From Thermoprotei archaeon (GTDB lineage: Archaea > Thermoproteota > Methanomethylicia > Nezhaarchaeales > B40-G2), in the NCBI GenBank assembly GCA_003649615.1, contig QMSI01000007.1, positions 1 through 36,000 on the forward strand: DNA of 36,000 nucleotides, in the 5' to 3' direction. Numbering within the stretch: the first letter of the stretch is position 1; every line of letters begins with the position of its first letter. Made by a program: the position numbers and the translations under genes. The notes beneath the pieces are model-generated. The model was not told the DNA's origin. It saw nothing but the letters and a program-made list of their open reading frames with translations, and made no database searches. Positions 23,432-32,095 of the stretch are shown here, piece by piece.

Positions 23432-23653
23432 TACAGCACCTCTACTAACTACGAATTACCCCTAGAACGCTAAACGCTGCCAAAATGGGGGAGAACAGCA
23501 TAAATTTATCGACTTCATCTTTATCGCGGAGGAAAAGATTAAATTGCATATTGCCTTGGTCAGACCCGCGGATTCCGGTCACTGATCTCCTCTTCCCTTC
23601 CTCTTCATCCCCTCTTTAGTAGCCAGCAACGCCCCTTACATATTCTTGACGCC

Positions 23654-24301
23654 TTAACGCTCAATAATCTTGCCTAAGGCCTTCTCAAGCTCCTCCAACC
23701 TCACCGCTCCCTCCCTAATCAATAGGGGTTTATCACTGGTAAGATCTATCACCGTAGAGGGCACGCCTATCGGCAACGGTTCTGCATCCACCACTAGGTC
23801 TACGCTGCCATTGAGCTGCCTTAACACCTCTTCAATGGTCCTAGGCGGAGACTGCCCAGAAATGTTGGCGCTAGTACCGATCAGAAAGCCTCCACATGCT
23901 TCAATAATCCTTAAGGCGACTTCATGGTTAGGCATCCTAACTCCAACCTTAGGTAGGTTAGCGGTAACTAGGTCTGGAAGTACAGCCTTCTTTGATAGGA
24001 CTAGGGTTAATGGACCTGGCCAGAACAGTTGGATTAGCTTCCTAGCTTCATCTGTAACGTAAGCGATACGCCCAACGTAATCCCTACTTGACACTAAAAG
24101 AGGCATAGGTTTAGCTTCCCTATGTTTAGCCTCGTACACTCTATTAACCGCAGCCTCGCTGAAGGGGTCGGCCCCTAAACCATAAAGCGTATCAGTGGGA
24201 TACACTATCAATCCTCTATGTTTAACCGTTCGTGCAGCTTCTTCCACTGCTTCCTCTATGTCCTTAGAGTCTAGGACGCGCAGCACCTTGGGCTTAGCCA
24301 A
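23654..24301 (-). CDS. YrdC/Sua5-family threonylcarbamoyl-AMP synthase
   Basis: Makes threonylcarbamoyl-AMP from Thr, bicarbonate and ATP for the tRNA t6A37 modification. YrdC-domain landmarks are YPTDTLYGLGADPFSE (residues about 34-49), AKHREAKPMPLLVS, WPGPLTLVL, VGVRMPNH and GTSANISGQSPP. It is a short YrdC-type protein of 215 residues without the Sua5 C-terminal domain. TTG start. It is 12 bp downstream of the flavoprotein gene and likely co-transcribed. Confidence 0.93.
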   Translation of the reverse strand: MAKPKVLRVLDSKDIEEAVEEAARTVKHRGLIVYPTDTLYGLGADPFSEAAVNRVYEAKHREAKPMPLLVSSRDYVGRIAYVTDEARKLIQLFWPGPLTLVLSKKAVLPDLVTANLPKVGVRMPNHEVALRIIEACGGFLIGTSANISGQSPPRTIEEVLRQLNGSVDLVVDAEPLPIGVPSTVIDLTSDKPLLIREGAVRLEELEKALGKIIER

Positions 24302-24313
24302 GACTAACCCCAG

Positions 24314-25480
24314 CTAAGTCAATATAGCATCTCTTATTCTAAAAATTCTCACCGCAGTGAAGGCTAAGCTAGGTTTCTTGAGAAGTACTTTAAGGAAAGC
24401 CCTGAAGTACCTCCTTCTCCTAAGATCCTCTATCAACCCTTCCCTATCTATAAAAGCCTTGATCTCAGCGCTAGACAGCTTCTCTAGGTCGGCCCTAGCT
24501 CTTAACACTCTTCTATATCCTTTACCGACCGCTTCGTCGCATTTATCCTCATAAACCTTAAGCTCCTCAGCTTTAGGTCTAGAAAGCTTAGATGCAGCCA
24601 CCTCACCCGCTATTAACCCGCACCTGACCGCCCCAACGATGCCAGCCCCTGTCAATGGATTTACATGTCCTGCAGCGTCACCTACCACTAAGAAACCATC
24701 CGCATAGCTAGGTTTAACCGGCCCACCCACCGGAACGCAGCCTCCATAAACCTTGACCACCCTACCTTCACTGAAGAGGCGGCGTACGAAGAGATCCAAG
24801 TAATATTTAGCTGGCTTCTCAGCCTTCCTAACCCCTAGCCCCACTCTAAGCCTTTTACCACCTTCCAATGGGATAACCCAGGCATAGCCACCAGGGGCAA
24901 TAAAGCTGGTGAAGTAAAGATCTATGCGTTCAGGGTCCTCGAGCTCTACACCTTCAAGCTCGTATTGTAAGCAAGAAGCCAATTCCTTTCTAGCCGGAAA
25001 GCCAACCAGCCTAATCGTAGTGCTCCCTACACCGTCGGCCGCTACCAATAATTTACATTCCTCATTTACGTAACCTTGAGGAGCCTTAATACTTAGCCTC
25101 CATCCATCCTCTGCTCGCTCTGCCGACATCAACCGATTTTGCAGCTTAAGCTCTGCCCCTGCCTCTACCGCTAATCTAACCAGCCACTTATCAAACCTAG
25201 CCCTATTCACCACAAGCAAGCCCAGTCTAAAAGGCTCCGTTAAGGGCTGCCCGTAACCGGTGAAGACACATACTCTTCTAATTCGGCTTTCCACCACTTC
25301 TTCAGGTACTTTAAGCCCTGAACGTTCAAAGCTCGGAGGGTGAATGATGCCAGCACAATGTAATGGAAGGCCTACTTCACGGTGTTCTTCTAATAGAAGA
25401 ACCTTCAGACCTCTCTTAGAGGCTGAGAGAGCGGTCGATGAACCTGCTGGACCTGCCCCCACTACCACCACGTCGTACAT
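24314..25480 (-). CDS. Geranylgeranyl-reductase-family flavoprotein
   Basis: FAD-dependent reductase of the group that saturates isoprenoid chains of archaeal lipids. The N-terminal Rossmann motif is V-V-G-A-G-P-A-G-S-S; the mid region has LHCAGIIHP, which resembles the CAG-type motif of the family; VVGDAAGHVNPLTGAGI near residue 275 binds FAD. The length of 388 is usual. ATG at 25480 with GGAGAG upstream is preferred over the TTG one codon earlier. Other substrates (quinone, menaquinone side chains) are possible. Confidence 0.9.
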   Translation of the reverse strand: MYDVVVVGAGPAGSSTALSASKRGLKVLLLEEHREVGLPLHCAGIIHPPSFERSGLKVPEEVVESRIRRVCVFTGYGQPLTEPFRLGLLVVNRARFDKWLVRLAVEAGAELKLQNRLMSAERAEDGWRLSIKAPQGYVNEECKLLVAADGVGSTTIRLVGFPARKELASCLQYELEGVELEDPERIDLYFTSFIAPGGYAWVIPLEGGKRLRVGLGVRKAEKPAKYYLDLFVRRLFSEGRVVKVYGGCVPVGGPVKPSYADGFLVVGDAAGHVNPLTGAGIVGAVRCGLIAGEVAASKLSRPKAEELKVYEDKCDEAVGKGYRRVLRARADLEKLSSAEIKAFIDREGLIEDLRRRRYFRAFLKVLLKKPSLAFTAVRIFRIRDAILT

Positions 25481-25571
25481 CAAGCTCTCCTTTAACTCAG
25501 CCTATTTAAGAAAACTTAAGCCTATCAGCTCTGTAATGAAAAAAGGCGAGTGGTTGAAGCGAGAGCGCTGG

Positions 25572-26600
25572 TTAATGATGAGCGCCGCATGGTTTGTTTA
25601 TCTCAGGTTGCCCGTGTGGATGATGTACATGTCCAGGACCCTGGCACTGACCAGAGCTTTGTCCATGACCAGAGCCTTGGTTGGAGCCTTGTCCATGACC
25701 GAAGCGATGCTGAGCCTCTTCTATAGCACACTGCGCTTCGTTCAGAAGGTCCCCAGCGCCTTGAGGGCCATGAGAGCCGTGAGGGCCAACCCCTTCCTCA
25801 AGCCTCTCCTCTAATCTCTCCTTTACATTCTCTAAATGCTCGATTGCCTCCTCCACCGAGGTTATTGCGGTCTCGCTAGCATTCACGGACTGTAAGTGTT
25901 CAACCACCGACTCTAACCTGTCTATGGCTGTTTCGATCTTTACGGCCGCTACCTCTAATCCATTGGGTGCGTTAGCGGCTGCTTTTAGTTCACATCCTGT
26001 GAAGTTTAGAGCTCTTAACGCGGTGTGGACCATAGCTTTCCTTTTAAGTTGAAGCATGCATTGAGCCATTAGGCTTTTAGCGCTCGTTACATTGCCTTCC
26101 TCAAAAAGTTCTTGAGCCTGCGCGAGGATTTGCGTAATCTCTGTAGCGTTGCTGGCCTCAGCGACGGTCATCAATATGGAGGCCATAGCAAGTCCACGTG
26201 CTTTAACGCCTTGCTGAATCATTTCTTCGCTTAGTTCATCTAATACTTCTTGCACGCACTCACAGCCATAGAGTTGCCTTAAAAGTTGCCTAGTCTCGCT
26301 TAGCAGTTCTATAGCTAAGGTCCAAGCCTCCTCATAGTTTCCTTCCGCTATAAGCGAGTCCAGAGTACTTAGCTCCTGCTTTAACTCATCTATGGCCTGT
26401 TCTACTTCCTCAACGTTAAGCTCCTCTGCTAGAACCTCTGCCCTATATAGGATGCAGGATATAGCCTGTCTAAGAGCTCTCAGTTTCCGGGGGGCACCGC
26501 TCTCTTCAGCCTTAACCGTCACCGCTGGTATAGCTATGGATGTTAACATCAACGCTGTGAAGATAAGGGCAAATACTTTAGCCTTCAACGCGGCCACCAC
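25572..26600 (-). CDS. Secreted helical protein with His/Gly/Gln-rich C-terminal tail
   Basis: 342-residue exported protein. A signal peptide at residues 1-31 (AKVFALIFTALMLTSIAIPA, cleavage likely after VKA) is followed by an almost entirely helical body rich in Glu, Leu and Ala (residues about 35-275, tetratricopeptide- or bundle-like, with several NxS/T sites and a CECV pair). The last 60 residues are low complexity (GHGQGSNQGSGHGQ, then HVHHPHG and CGAHH). The His-rich tail suggests divalent metal binding outside the membrane (inference). Family not recognised. The gene uses tandem GTG codons at the start. It follows the membrane winged-helix gene by 77 bp in the same direction. Confidence 0.75.
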   Translation of the reverse strand: MVAALKAKVFALIFTALMLTSIAIPAVTVKAEESGAPRKLRALRQAISCILYRAEVLAEELNVEEVEQAIDELKQELSTLDSLIAEGNYEEAWTLAIELLSETRQLLRQLYGCECVQEVLDELSEEMIQQGVKARGLAMASILMTVAEASNATEITQILAQAQELFEEGNVTSAKSLMAQCMLQLKRKAMVHTALRALNFTGCELKAAANAPNGLEVAAVKIETAIDRLESVVEHLQSVNASETAITSVEEAIEHLENVKERLEERLEEGVGPHGSHGPQGAGDLLNEAQCAIEEAQHRFGHGQGSNQGSGHGQSSGQCQGPGHVHHPHGQPEINKPCGAHH

Positions 26601-26677
26601 CTAACCCTGCAGGGTTGGGAGTGATAAGAGAAACCATCAAGAAGCATTCGAGAAAAATTCGAGAAAAGCTCGAGAAA

Positions 26678-27466
26678 CTATTCCTTAGCCACAAGTCTTG
26701 ATCCCACCCTCTCAAGCTTTATTAAACCATACCTGGCAAGCTTGGACACTTTTCTATGAGCTGTGCTTCGGGGGAGACTTAACTGGTCAGCTATCTCGCC
26801 TATACTAAGCGGTCCTCTACGCCTAATCAGATCTAAGATAGCCTTGTCAGTATCATCAAGCTCAGGTAGAAGCCTCCTACGTCTCAACAGTTTAATTACC
26901 ACGTAGATAGATAAGCCAGCCACCGCGCCAATGGCCAGGTACATAGCTGAACATAACAGGTTGGTGGTACCTCCTTCCTCCTCAACACTGGGTAGTTCCA
27001 CGAGCACCACATACTCAACCGTATAGGTACCTGGAGGGAGCCATAAGACATACCTATCATCCTCCAGATCTATATCGAGAACCTCTTCAGGCACGCTAAC
27101 AGGTACAACATTTGGCGGAAGCTTAACCTCAACCTCCTCTTCAGAGGAAAAGGTCACCGTCCAAAACCCTTCACTGTAGTTGGCTATGGAGACTGTCGCA
27201 TAGGTTAGAGTGAAGGAGGCATCGGGGTAAAGGACCTTGGCAAACCAGCCTGACACGTTATTGTATACTTCGGTGGAGTATACTTCGCTTTCACTATAGG
27301 CCACTATCTCCTCAGGCTCGCCTAGCAGCTTAATCTCTATGAACTCCGTCATCTCGTGGACCGTTACTTTATGGGTGACTATCGCTGAACCGTCACTCTT
27401 CAAGTCCACGGTCACTCCAGTATTTAGGCTGTTGGTTGAAATGGCGGCGAGAGCCATGAGAGCCAT
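26678..27466 (-). CDS. Membrane-anchored protein with cytoplasmic winged helix
   Basis: An exported N-terminal beta-rich domain (after a leader around residues 1-16; TVDLKSDGSAIVTHKVTVHE, several NxS/T) is followed by one transmembrane helix at about residues 169-192 (MYLAIGAVAGLSIYVVIKLL), a basic stop (RRRR) and a C-terminal winged HTH (residues about 203-262, DDTDKAILDLI, LSIGEIADQLSLPRSTAHRK). This one-pass sensor-regulator layout is known in archaea. The likely target is its neighbour, the secreted protein gene, or itself (inference). The start is uncertain: the frame is open upstream and a basic stretch (KRGRKLRF) precedes ATG 27466, so the leader may be longer. Confidence 0.78.
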   Translation of the reverse strand: MALMALAAISTNSLNTGVTVDLKSDGSAIVTHKVTVHEMTEFIEIKLLGEPEEIVAYSESEVYSTEVYNNVSGWFAKVLYPDASFTLTYATVSIANYSEGFWTVTFSSEEEVEVKLPPNVVPVSVPEEVLDIDLEDDRYVLWLPPGTYTVEYVVLVELPSVEEEGGTTNLLCSAMYLAIGAVAGLSIYVVIKLLRRRRLLPELDDTDKAILDLIRRRGPLSIGEIADQLSLPRSTAHRKVSKLARYGLIKLERVGSRLVAKE

Positions 27467-27598
27467 GAAAGCTACTAGGAACCTCAGTTTCCTCCCCCGC
27501 TTCTCGGCATAGGGATACGATGATTATTAATTCTCTGGTTCAACGCGACGTAGATTTAACGCAAGGTTTAACTCTAAAGGGATGAATTTATTTAGTTG

Positions 27599-28489
27599 AT
27601 GGCTACTGTAGGCGTTTTCTTTCATAGATCCTTTAAGGGTAAACCTTGGCCCATCATAGGAGATAAATTTAGAGCTTTCCCTGAAGCCTTAAACCCGCTA
27701 TTCAAGGAGGGGAAAGCTGTTCTAATAGAGCCTAAGCCTGCTCCTGAAAAACTACTTCTCAAAGTACACACAAAGGAATACTTAAGGGATGTTAAGTCTA
27801 GGTGGTATTATCAAGGTGCCTTGCTAAGCGTAGGAGGATGCATAGAGGCCGCGGAGAAGGTATGGAAAGGGGAACTGACCAGTGCCCTAGTTTTCAGCGT
27901 GGCTGCAGGTCATCATGCAGGGCGCTCATATGCTTGGGGAGGGACATACCTTTCATGTTTTGGGCCTGCCGTGGAGCATCTACTGAAGCTTGGAGCCAGT
28001 AAAATAGCCGTTCTCGATACCGACAGCCACCATGGAGACGGTGATCGAGAAGTCTTCTCAGGCAACTCCTCTATACTACATGTATGCTTTTGTAGCTACG
28101 ATCGTGTAGAGGAGGGGGGGTTAAAGGTAGATGTAAATGTAGGTTGGCGGACTACTGACGACGAGTACTTACGTAAAGTCGAGCTGGAGTTTATTAAACG
28201 AGCCTACGCCTTCGAGCCGGACTTCATCTTCCATTTCTTAGGCCACGATACTTGTCAAGGGGACTATGGAGATCGAGGCTTAACCCCCGACTTCTACCCG
28301 AGGCTGGTGGCTGCTGTAAAGGCCTGTGCTGACGAGCTATGTAGGGGTAGATACGTCATTGTTACCGGCGGAGGATCAAGGGTAGACGTAGCTGAATATG
28401 TGTTTACCACCGCCGTCAAGACCTTAATTAAGCCTAGGAAAACTTCAAGGTTTAAGAAGCCTAAACCACAAGTCGAGGAGTTGGACTAA
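27599..28489 (+). CDS. Divergent histone-deacetylase-fold protein
   Basis: Arginase/deacetylase fold with part of the catalytic set: AAGHHA (H105, H106), DTDSHHGDGD (D142, H144) and GHDT (D217). The LEGGY motif with its catalytic Tyr is replaced by a TGGGSRVD stretch. Zinc binding is likely kept, but activity may differ from true deacetylases. The C-terminus is basic (KPRKTSRFKKPKP). ATG 27599 lies about 25-30 nt after an A/T-rich TATA-like stretch (GGTTTAACTC) without an SD, so a leaderless transcript is likely. Confidence 0.82.
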   Translation: MATVGVFFHRSFKGKPWPIIGDKFRAFPEALNPLFKEGKAVLIEPKPAPEKLLLKVHTKEYLRDVKSRWYYQGALLSVGGCIEAAEKVWKGELTSALVFSVAAGHHAGRSYAWGGTYLSCFGPAVEHLLKLGASKIAVLDTDSHHGDGDREVFSGNSSILHVCFCSYDRVEEGGLKVDVNVGWRTTDDEYLRKVELEFIKRAYAFEPDFIFHFLGHDTCQGDYGDRGLTPDFYPRLVAAVKACADELCRGRYVIVTGGGSRVDVAEYVFTTAVKTLIKPRKTSRFKKPKPQVEELD

Positions 28490-28637
28490 GGGGGCTCGTG
28501 AAGGACTATTCTCATCACGCTTCAGACGCGGCATGCATACTCACTGCCCCTCTAAAAGCTGAGTCGAAGCATAGTTTAAGCCTAGCGCGCCGTCAAGCTT
28601 AACATAGGTAGCCACTAACTAGTTATGGGGAGGAGCC

Positions 28638-29102
28638 TTGAAGCTTTACCTCGTTCAACATGGTGAGGCTGTACCTGAAAGCCAAGATCCTTCAAGGCCC
28701 TTAACTGATAAAGGACGAAGAGAAGCCGAGCGCGTTGCCCAACACATAGCTAAGCTAGGCATTCATATGGATAAGATCCTACATAGCGGTAAGCTTAGAG
28801 CTGCGCAGACAGCTGAAATCTTTGCTCAGCACCTAAAGCCATCTAGAGGCTTCGAACAAGCCGACGCGCTTGAGCCTCTCGCTGACCCTAAAACCTGGGC
28901 TGATAGGCTATTGAACATTAAGGAAGACTTAATGCTGGTTGGCCACCTACCTCACTTAAGCAAGCTAGCCGGCCTCCTACTCACCGGAAGCCCAGATATA
29001 GAGCCCATCAAGTTCAGGATGGCTGGGGTCCTATGCCTTGAAAGAGACGTTAAGGGCAAATGGGCGTTACTTTGGATGTTAACTCCTGAACTGGTCGTTT
29101 AA
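28638..29102 (+). CDS. SixA-family phosphohistidine phosphatase
   Basis: 154-residue histidine phosphatase domain protein. The catalytic N-terminal motif is VQHGEA (His8; the usual RHG Arg is Gln here, as in other SixA-like sequences), followed by RPLTDKGRREAERV and HSGKLRAAQTAE. The second catalytic His is in LVGHLPHLS. It may remove phosphate from phosphohistidine or small phosphoesters. The TTG start at 28638 follows GGGGAGGAG. The 148-bp region upstream shows no gene or RNA recognised. Confidence 0.88.
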   Translation: MKLYLVQHGEAVPESQDPSRPLTDKGRREAERVAQHIAKLGIHMDKILHSGKLRAAQTAEIFAQHLKPSRGFEQADALEPLADPKTWADRLLNIKEDLMLVGHLPHLSKLAGLLLTGSPDIEPIKFRMAGVLCLERDVKGKWALLWMLTPELVV

Positions 29103-29159
29103 CCTTCACCCCTTAAAAAGGAAGCTGTACAAGATATACCTGACCACCCTCCGACGTCG

Positions 29160-29396
29160 ATGGGGCTAGCTATGACCATGCTCTGCAGCCTATGCCGTAC
29201 ACATAAAGCTCAGTTTACCGTGGAGGAGCTGTACGTGACCCAGCACCCTTCAAGGTCCTCTACTGGTACTATGCGCTTCGCTGTTTGTCGTAGCTGCCTG
29301 AATGCTTACCTTGATCGATTAAAGGACAATGAAAAGTTCATCTACATCGAGATAAAGCGCTTGGACCTAACCTCCGCTCCGAAAGCCGTAGAGTAA
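29160..29396 (+). CDS. Small zinc-knuckle protein upstream of radical SAM gene
   Basis: 78-residue protein with two CxxC pairs, C9-x2-C12 (CSLC) and C43-x2-C46 (CRSC), likely binding one zinc; the rest is mixed alpha/beta. No family recognised. ATG at 29160 is taken; ATGs at 29172 and 29178 are alternatives that keep both Cys pairs. It lies 60 bp ahead of a SPASM-type radical SAM gene on the same strand, so it could be a partner or substrate (speculative). Confidence 0.65.
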   Translation: MGLAMTMLCSLCRTHKAQFTVEELYVTQHPSRSSTGTMRFAVCRSCLNAYLDRLKDNEKFIYIEIKRLDLTSAPKAVE

Positions 29397-29456
29397 TATC
29401 ACGACAGAGGGTTGGAGACTAATCTTAAAACCTGCCTGTATGGCTGTTAACTTAGG

Positions 29457-30530
29457 ATGCTGTACATAGTGTTCACCACTGGCCGCTGCAACCTTAACTG
29501 TAAGTACTGTGGCGGTAGTTTCCCCGAGTTTAAGGTGCCCAGTAGACCTAGATATAGTCTAGAGAGCTTGAAGCGCTTCATGAAGGGCGACGAGGAGCCC
29601 ATCATCGCCTTTTATGGTGGAGAGCCCCTGATAAACCCCTCCTTCATTCAAGAGGTGATGGATGAAAAACCCGACGCTAAGTTTGTGATACAAACCAACG
29701 CTACGCTCATCGATGCCCTTCCAGCTAAGTACTGGCGCAAGATGGATACTGTACTCGTCTCTATTGATGGTAGGCGAGAGGTTACTGATGGCTACCGTGG
29801 TCATGGAGTATATGAGGCTGTAGTCCAAGGAGCCAAGAAGCTGAGAGAACAAGGGTTTAGAGGAGATCTCATAGCAAGGATGACGTTGTCTGAAAAAAGC
29901 GACGTATACCTTGACGTGATTCACCTCTTATCCTTAGAGATCTTTGACCATGTTCACTGGCAGCTAGACGTCATATGGAGTCCTAGGTGGCTTCACTTCA
30001 ATGCTTGGGCTAAGCAGTACATTGAAGGTTTAAGGATGCTTATGGACTGCTGGCTCGATGCTTTAAGGAAAGGTAAAGTCTTGGGCATAGTGCCCTTCCT
30101 AGGCGTCTTGAAAACCTTACTTACAGGAAAACCAATAGAGGTTCCCCCCTGCGGTGCAGGGTCGACGGCAGTAGCTATCTCAACTGACGGTAGGGTCCTA
30201 GCTTGCCCTATAGCCGTGGAGGAGGATTGGGCCTACCTAGGAAAACTTGAGGAGACTACTTGGAGGAGTGTCAGAGGTAAGGTAACTATAGGGGAGCCCT
30301 GTTCCTCATGTCGTTATTTTCATCTCTGCGGAGGACGATGCCTCTACAGCCATATAGAACGGTTATGGGGGATGGGAGGATTTAGAGCCGTGTGTAGGCT
30401 CACTTTGGGTTTAATTAAGCCTTTAACCAAGATTAAGCAGGAGGTAACAAACCTTGTACGGAAGGGTATGGTGTCGCTTAGTGAACTTCTCTACCCGCCT
30501 TACAATAACACTACGGAGATAATTCCGTAA
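29457..30530 (+). CDS. Radical SAM enzyme with SPASM-like domain (AF1577-type)
   Basis: The [4Fe-4S]-SAM motif is C11-x3-C15-x2-C18 (GRCNLNCKYCGG). FYGGEPL is the SAM-contact motif. The C-terminal SPASM-like region has a Cys in PPCGAG, then CPIAVEE, and C-S-S-C-x5-C-G-G-R-C, enough for auxiliary clusters. This resembles the archaeal family annotated as putative peptide-modifying radical SAM enzyme, AF1577 family; no substrate is known. ATG at 29457 follows TTAGG only, so the SD is weak. The 3' end is basic. Confidence 0.85.
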   Translation: MLYIVFTTGRCNLNCKYCGGSFPEFKVPSRPRYSLESLKRFMKGDEEPIIAFYGGEPLINPSFIQEVMDEKPDAKFVIQTNATLIDALPAKYWRKMDTVLVSIDGRREVTDGYRGHGVYEAVVQGAKKLREQGFRGDLIARMTLSEKSDVYLDVIHLLSLEIFDHVHWQLDVIWSPRWLHFNAWAKQYIEGLRMLMDCWLDALRKGKVLGIVPFLGVLKTLLTGKPIEVPPCGAGSTAVAISTDGRVLACPIAVEEDWAYLGKLEETTWRSVRGKVTIGEPCSSCRYFHLCGGRCLYSHIERLWGMGGFRAVCRLTLGLIKPLTKIKQEVTNLVRKGMVSLSELLYPPYNNTTEIIP

Positions 30531-30612
30531 CATCCACCCCTCAACAGCTCAAGTATAGGATAAGCGCCAAAATTAAATCCTAGCCGTTTTAAGGTAGGTT
30601 CGGCGCACTTCG

Positions 30613-30831
30613 ATGTGTCTGGCGATCCCAGGCCTCGTAGTAGAGGTGAAGGGGCTTAAAGCCCTAGTTGACTTTGGAGGAGTGCGTAGAGAAGTTGCCT
30701 TAACTCTTCTACCTAGAGAGGTTAAGCCTGGTGACTATGTGCTTGTACATACAGGTTACGCTATTGAAATAGTGGACAAACAAGAAGCTGAAGAGGTCTG
30801 GAGCCTCTTAAAAGAAGTAGGGATAGCTTAA
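30613..30831 (+). CDS. hypC: Hydrogenase maturation chaperone HypC
   Basis: 72-residue HypC/HybG chaperone. The conserved start MCLAIPG with Cys2 binds the iron of the Fe(CN)2CO unit and partners HypD. The rest fits: VDFGGVRREV, PGDYVLVHTGYAIEIVD. A purine-poor leader gives no strong SD. It converges on hypD with 78 bp between stops. No hydrogenase structural gene is in the window. Confidence 0.95.
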   Translation: MCLAIPGLVVEVKGLKALVDFGGVRREVALTLLPREVKPGDYVLVHTGYAIEIVDKQEAEEVWSLLKEVGIA

Positions 30832-30909
30832 GGTGGGATTAACTACCGGTCTACCTTAACTTTTAAGACTGTATCATGATGTAAGGCTACTCTTCATTTC
30901 TGCGAGAGT

Positions 30910-32013
30910 TTACCTTAAGTATTTCTGAGGGTAACCTCTATACCTATACCATATATTGCAGGTTCCTTCACTGGATACCATGCAAGGTCCTTGAGGGGTC
31001 CTGGGCGTACAGGCTTTATCGAAGAGAGGACATTCATTAGGCGTTAACTTGCCTGTCAAGATTAAGTGACATGAGCAGCCTGGCTTAAGGTCTCTAGAAG
31101 CCTTAACCTCCACGTTAAACTTAGCCCTAGCATCGTACTCAACGTAGCTCTCCTTCAACCGCAGAGCAGAGAGCGGCACCCTACCTATACCCCTCCAGTA
31201 CCCATCTACAACTTCAAAGACTTCCTCAAGCAACCTGAGCGCGCGTGGATTACCCTGCTCCTTAACCATCCTTTTATATTCATTGACGAGGTATGCTTCA
31301 TTCCTAGCCACCTGGTCGACAATGTGCTTCACCGCCACCATAATGTCTAGAGGTTCAAAGCCAGCTATGACTGTGGGCATATGGTAGGCTTCTGGGAAAA
31401 GCTTGAAGGGCTTAGTGCCTATGATAGTGGCCACGTGCCCTGGACAGATAAAGCCGTCGAAGTAGGTCTCAGCCACCCCCATCAATAACTCCATGACTGG
31501 AGGGATTAAGCGATGGGAGGTAAGCACGCTAAAGTTCCTCGGAGGACCATTAAACACCTCACTGGCAGTGGTAGGAGCAGTGGTTTCAAAGCCTATAGCG
31601 AAGAACACTACCTGTCTTGAAGGATGCTCCTCCGCCAGCTTAACAGCATCGCTAACACTGTAAACTATCCTCACATCGCCCCCCTGCGCCCTAGCCTCAG
31701 CTAAAGATAGATGGGTGCCAGGAACCCTATACATGTCTCCAAAGGTAGTTAGCATCACCTCGCTTCTCTGAAGCACCAGCGTCACGGCTTCATCGATTTC
31801 TCGAGCTGGCACGACACATACAGGGCAGCCTGGGCCAGCTATCACTTCTACGTTGTCGGGTAGGAGGGATCTCAGCCCGTAATGAGAGATTACTTGTTCA
31901 TGAGTACCGCATACATGCATGATCTTAAGCCTTTGAGGAGGAGCCTCCTTCCTGATAGCTTCAGCTACCTTTTCAACGAGCCTCCTATCTCGATAAGCTT
32001 TGCTGACCTCCAT
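30910..32013 (-). CDS. hypD: Hydrogenase maturation protein HypD
   Basis: Scaffold for the Fe(CN)2CO ligand set of NiFe hydrogenase, acting with HypC. Family residues: HVCGTHE (Cys35), GPGCPVCVVP (Cys63, Cys66), TFGDMYRVPG, FFAIGFETTAPTT, CPGHVATIIG and GFEPLD. The C-terminal [4Fe-4S] region contributes GCSC, ECPLFDKAC, GPCMVSSEG and TCN. The length of 367 is normal. ATG at 32013, divergent from the beta-RFAP synthase gene with an 82-bp promoter region between them. Confidence 0.96.
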   Translation of the reverse strand: MEVSKAYRDRRLVEKVAEAIRKEAPPQRLKIMHVCGTHEQVISHYGLRSLLPDNVEVIAGPGCPVCVVPAREIDEAVTLVLQRSEVMLTTFGDMYRVPGTHLSLAEARAQGGDVRIVYSVSDAVKLAEEHPSRQVVFFAIGFETTAPTTASEVFNGPPRNFSVLTSHRLIPPVMELLMGVAETYFDGFICPGHVATIIGTKPFKLFPEAYHMPTVIAGFEPLDIMVAVKHIVDQVARNEAYLVNEYKRMVKEQGNPRALRLLEEVFEVVDGYWRGIGRVPLSALRLKESYVEYDARAKFNVEVKASRDLKPGCSCHLILTGKLTPNECPLFDKACTPRTPQGPCMVSSEGTCNIWYRYRGYPQKYLR

Positions 32014-32095
32014 CCCCCTCGCCAGCTAGTTTACTAAGCGGCTTAACATATGCCTAGGAAGCTTTAAACGCTAGGGTTTAGCTAGCCCTTCTGAG

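Noticed and set aside
23432-23653. Possible RNA gene in the spacer between MFS and YrdC genes
   Set aside because: No tRNA-like T-arm, no stable long hairpin and no conserved RNA motif seen; only an A/T-rich promoter-like stretch.
25615-25800. Degenerate tandem repeats reading CATGACC-like units
   Set aside because: They are the low-complexity coding sequence of the His/Gly/Gln-rich tail on the minus strand, not a CRISPR or independent repeat array.
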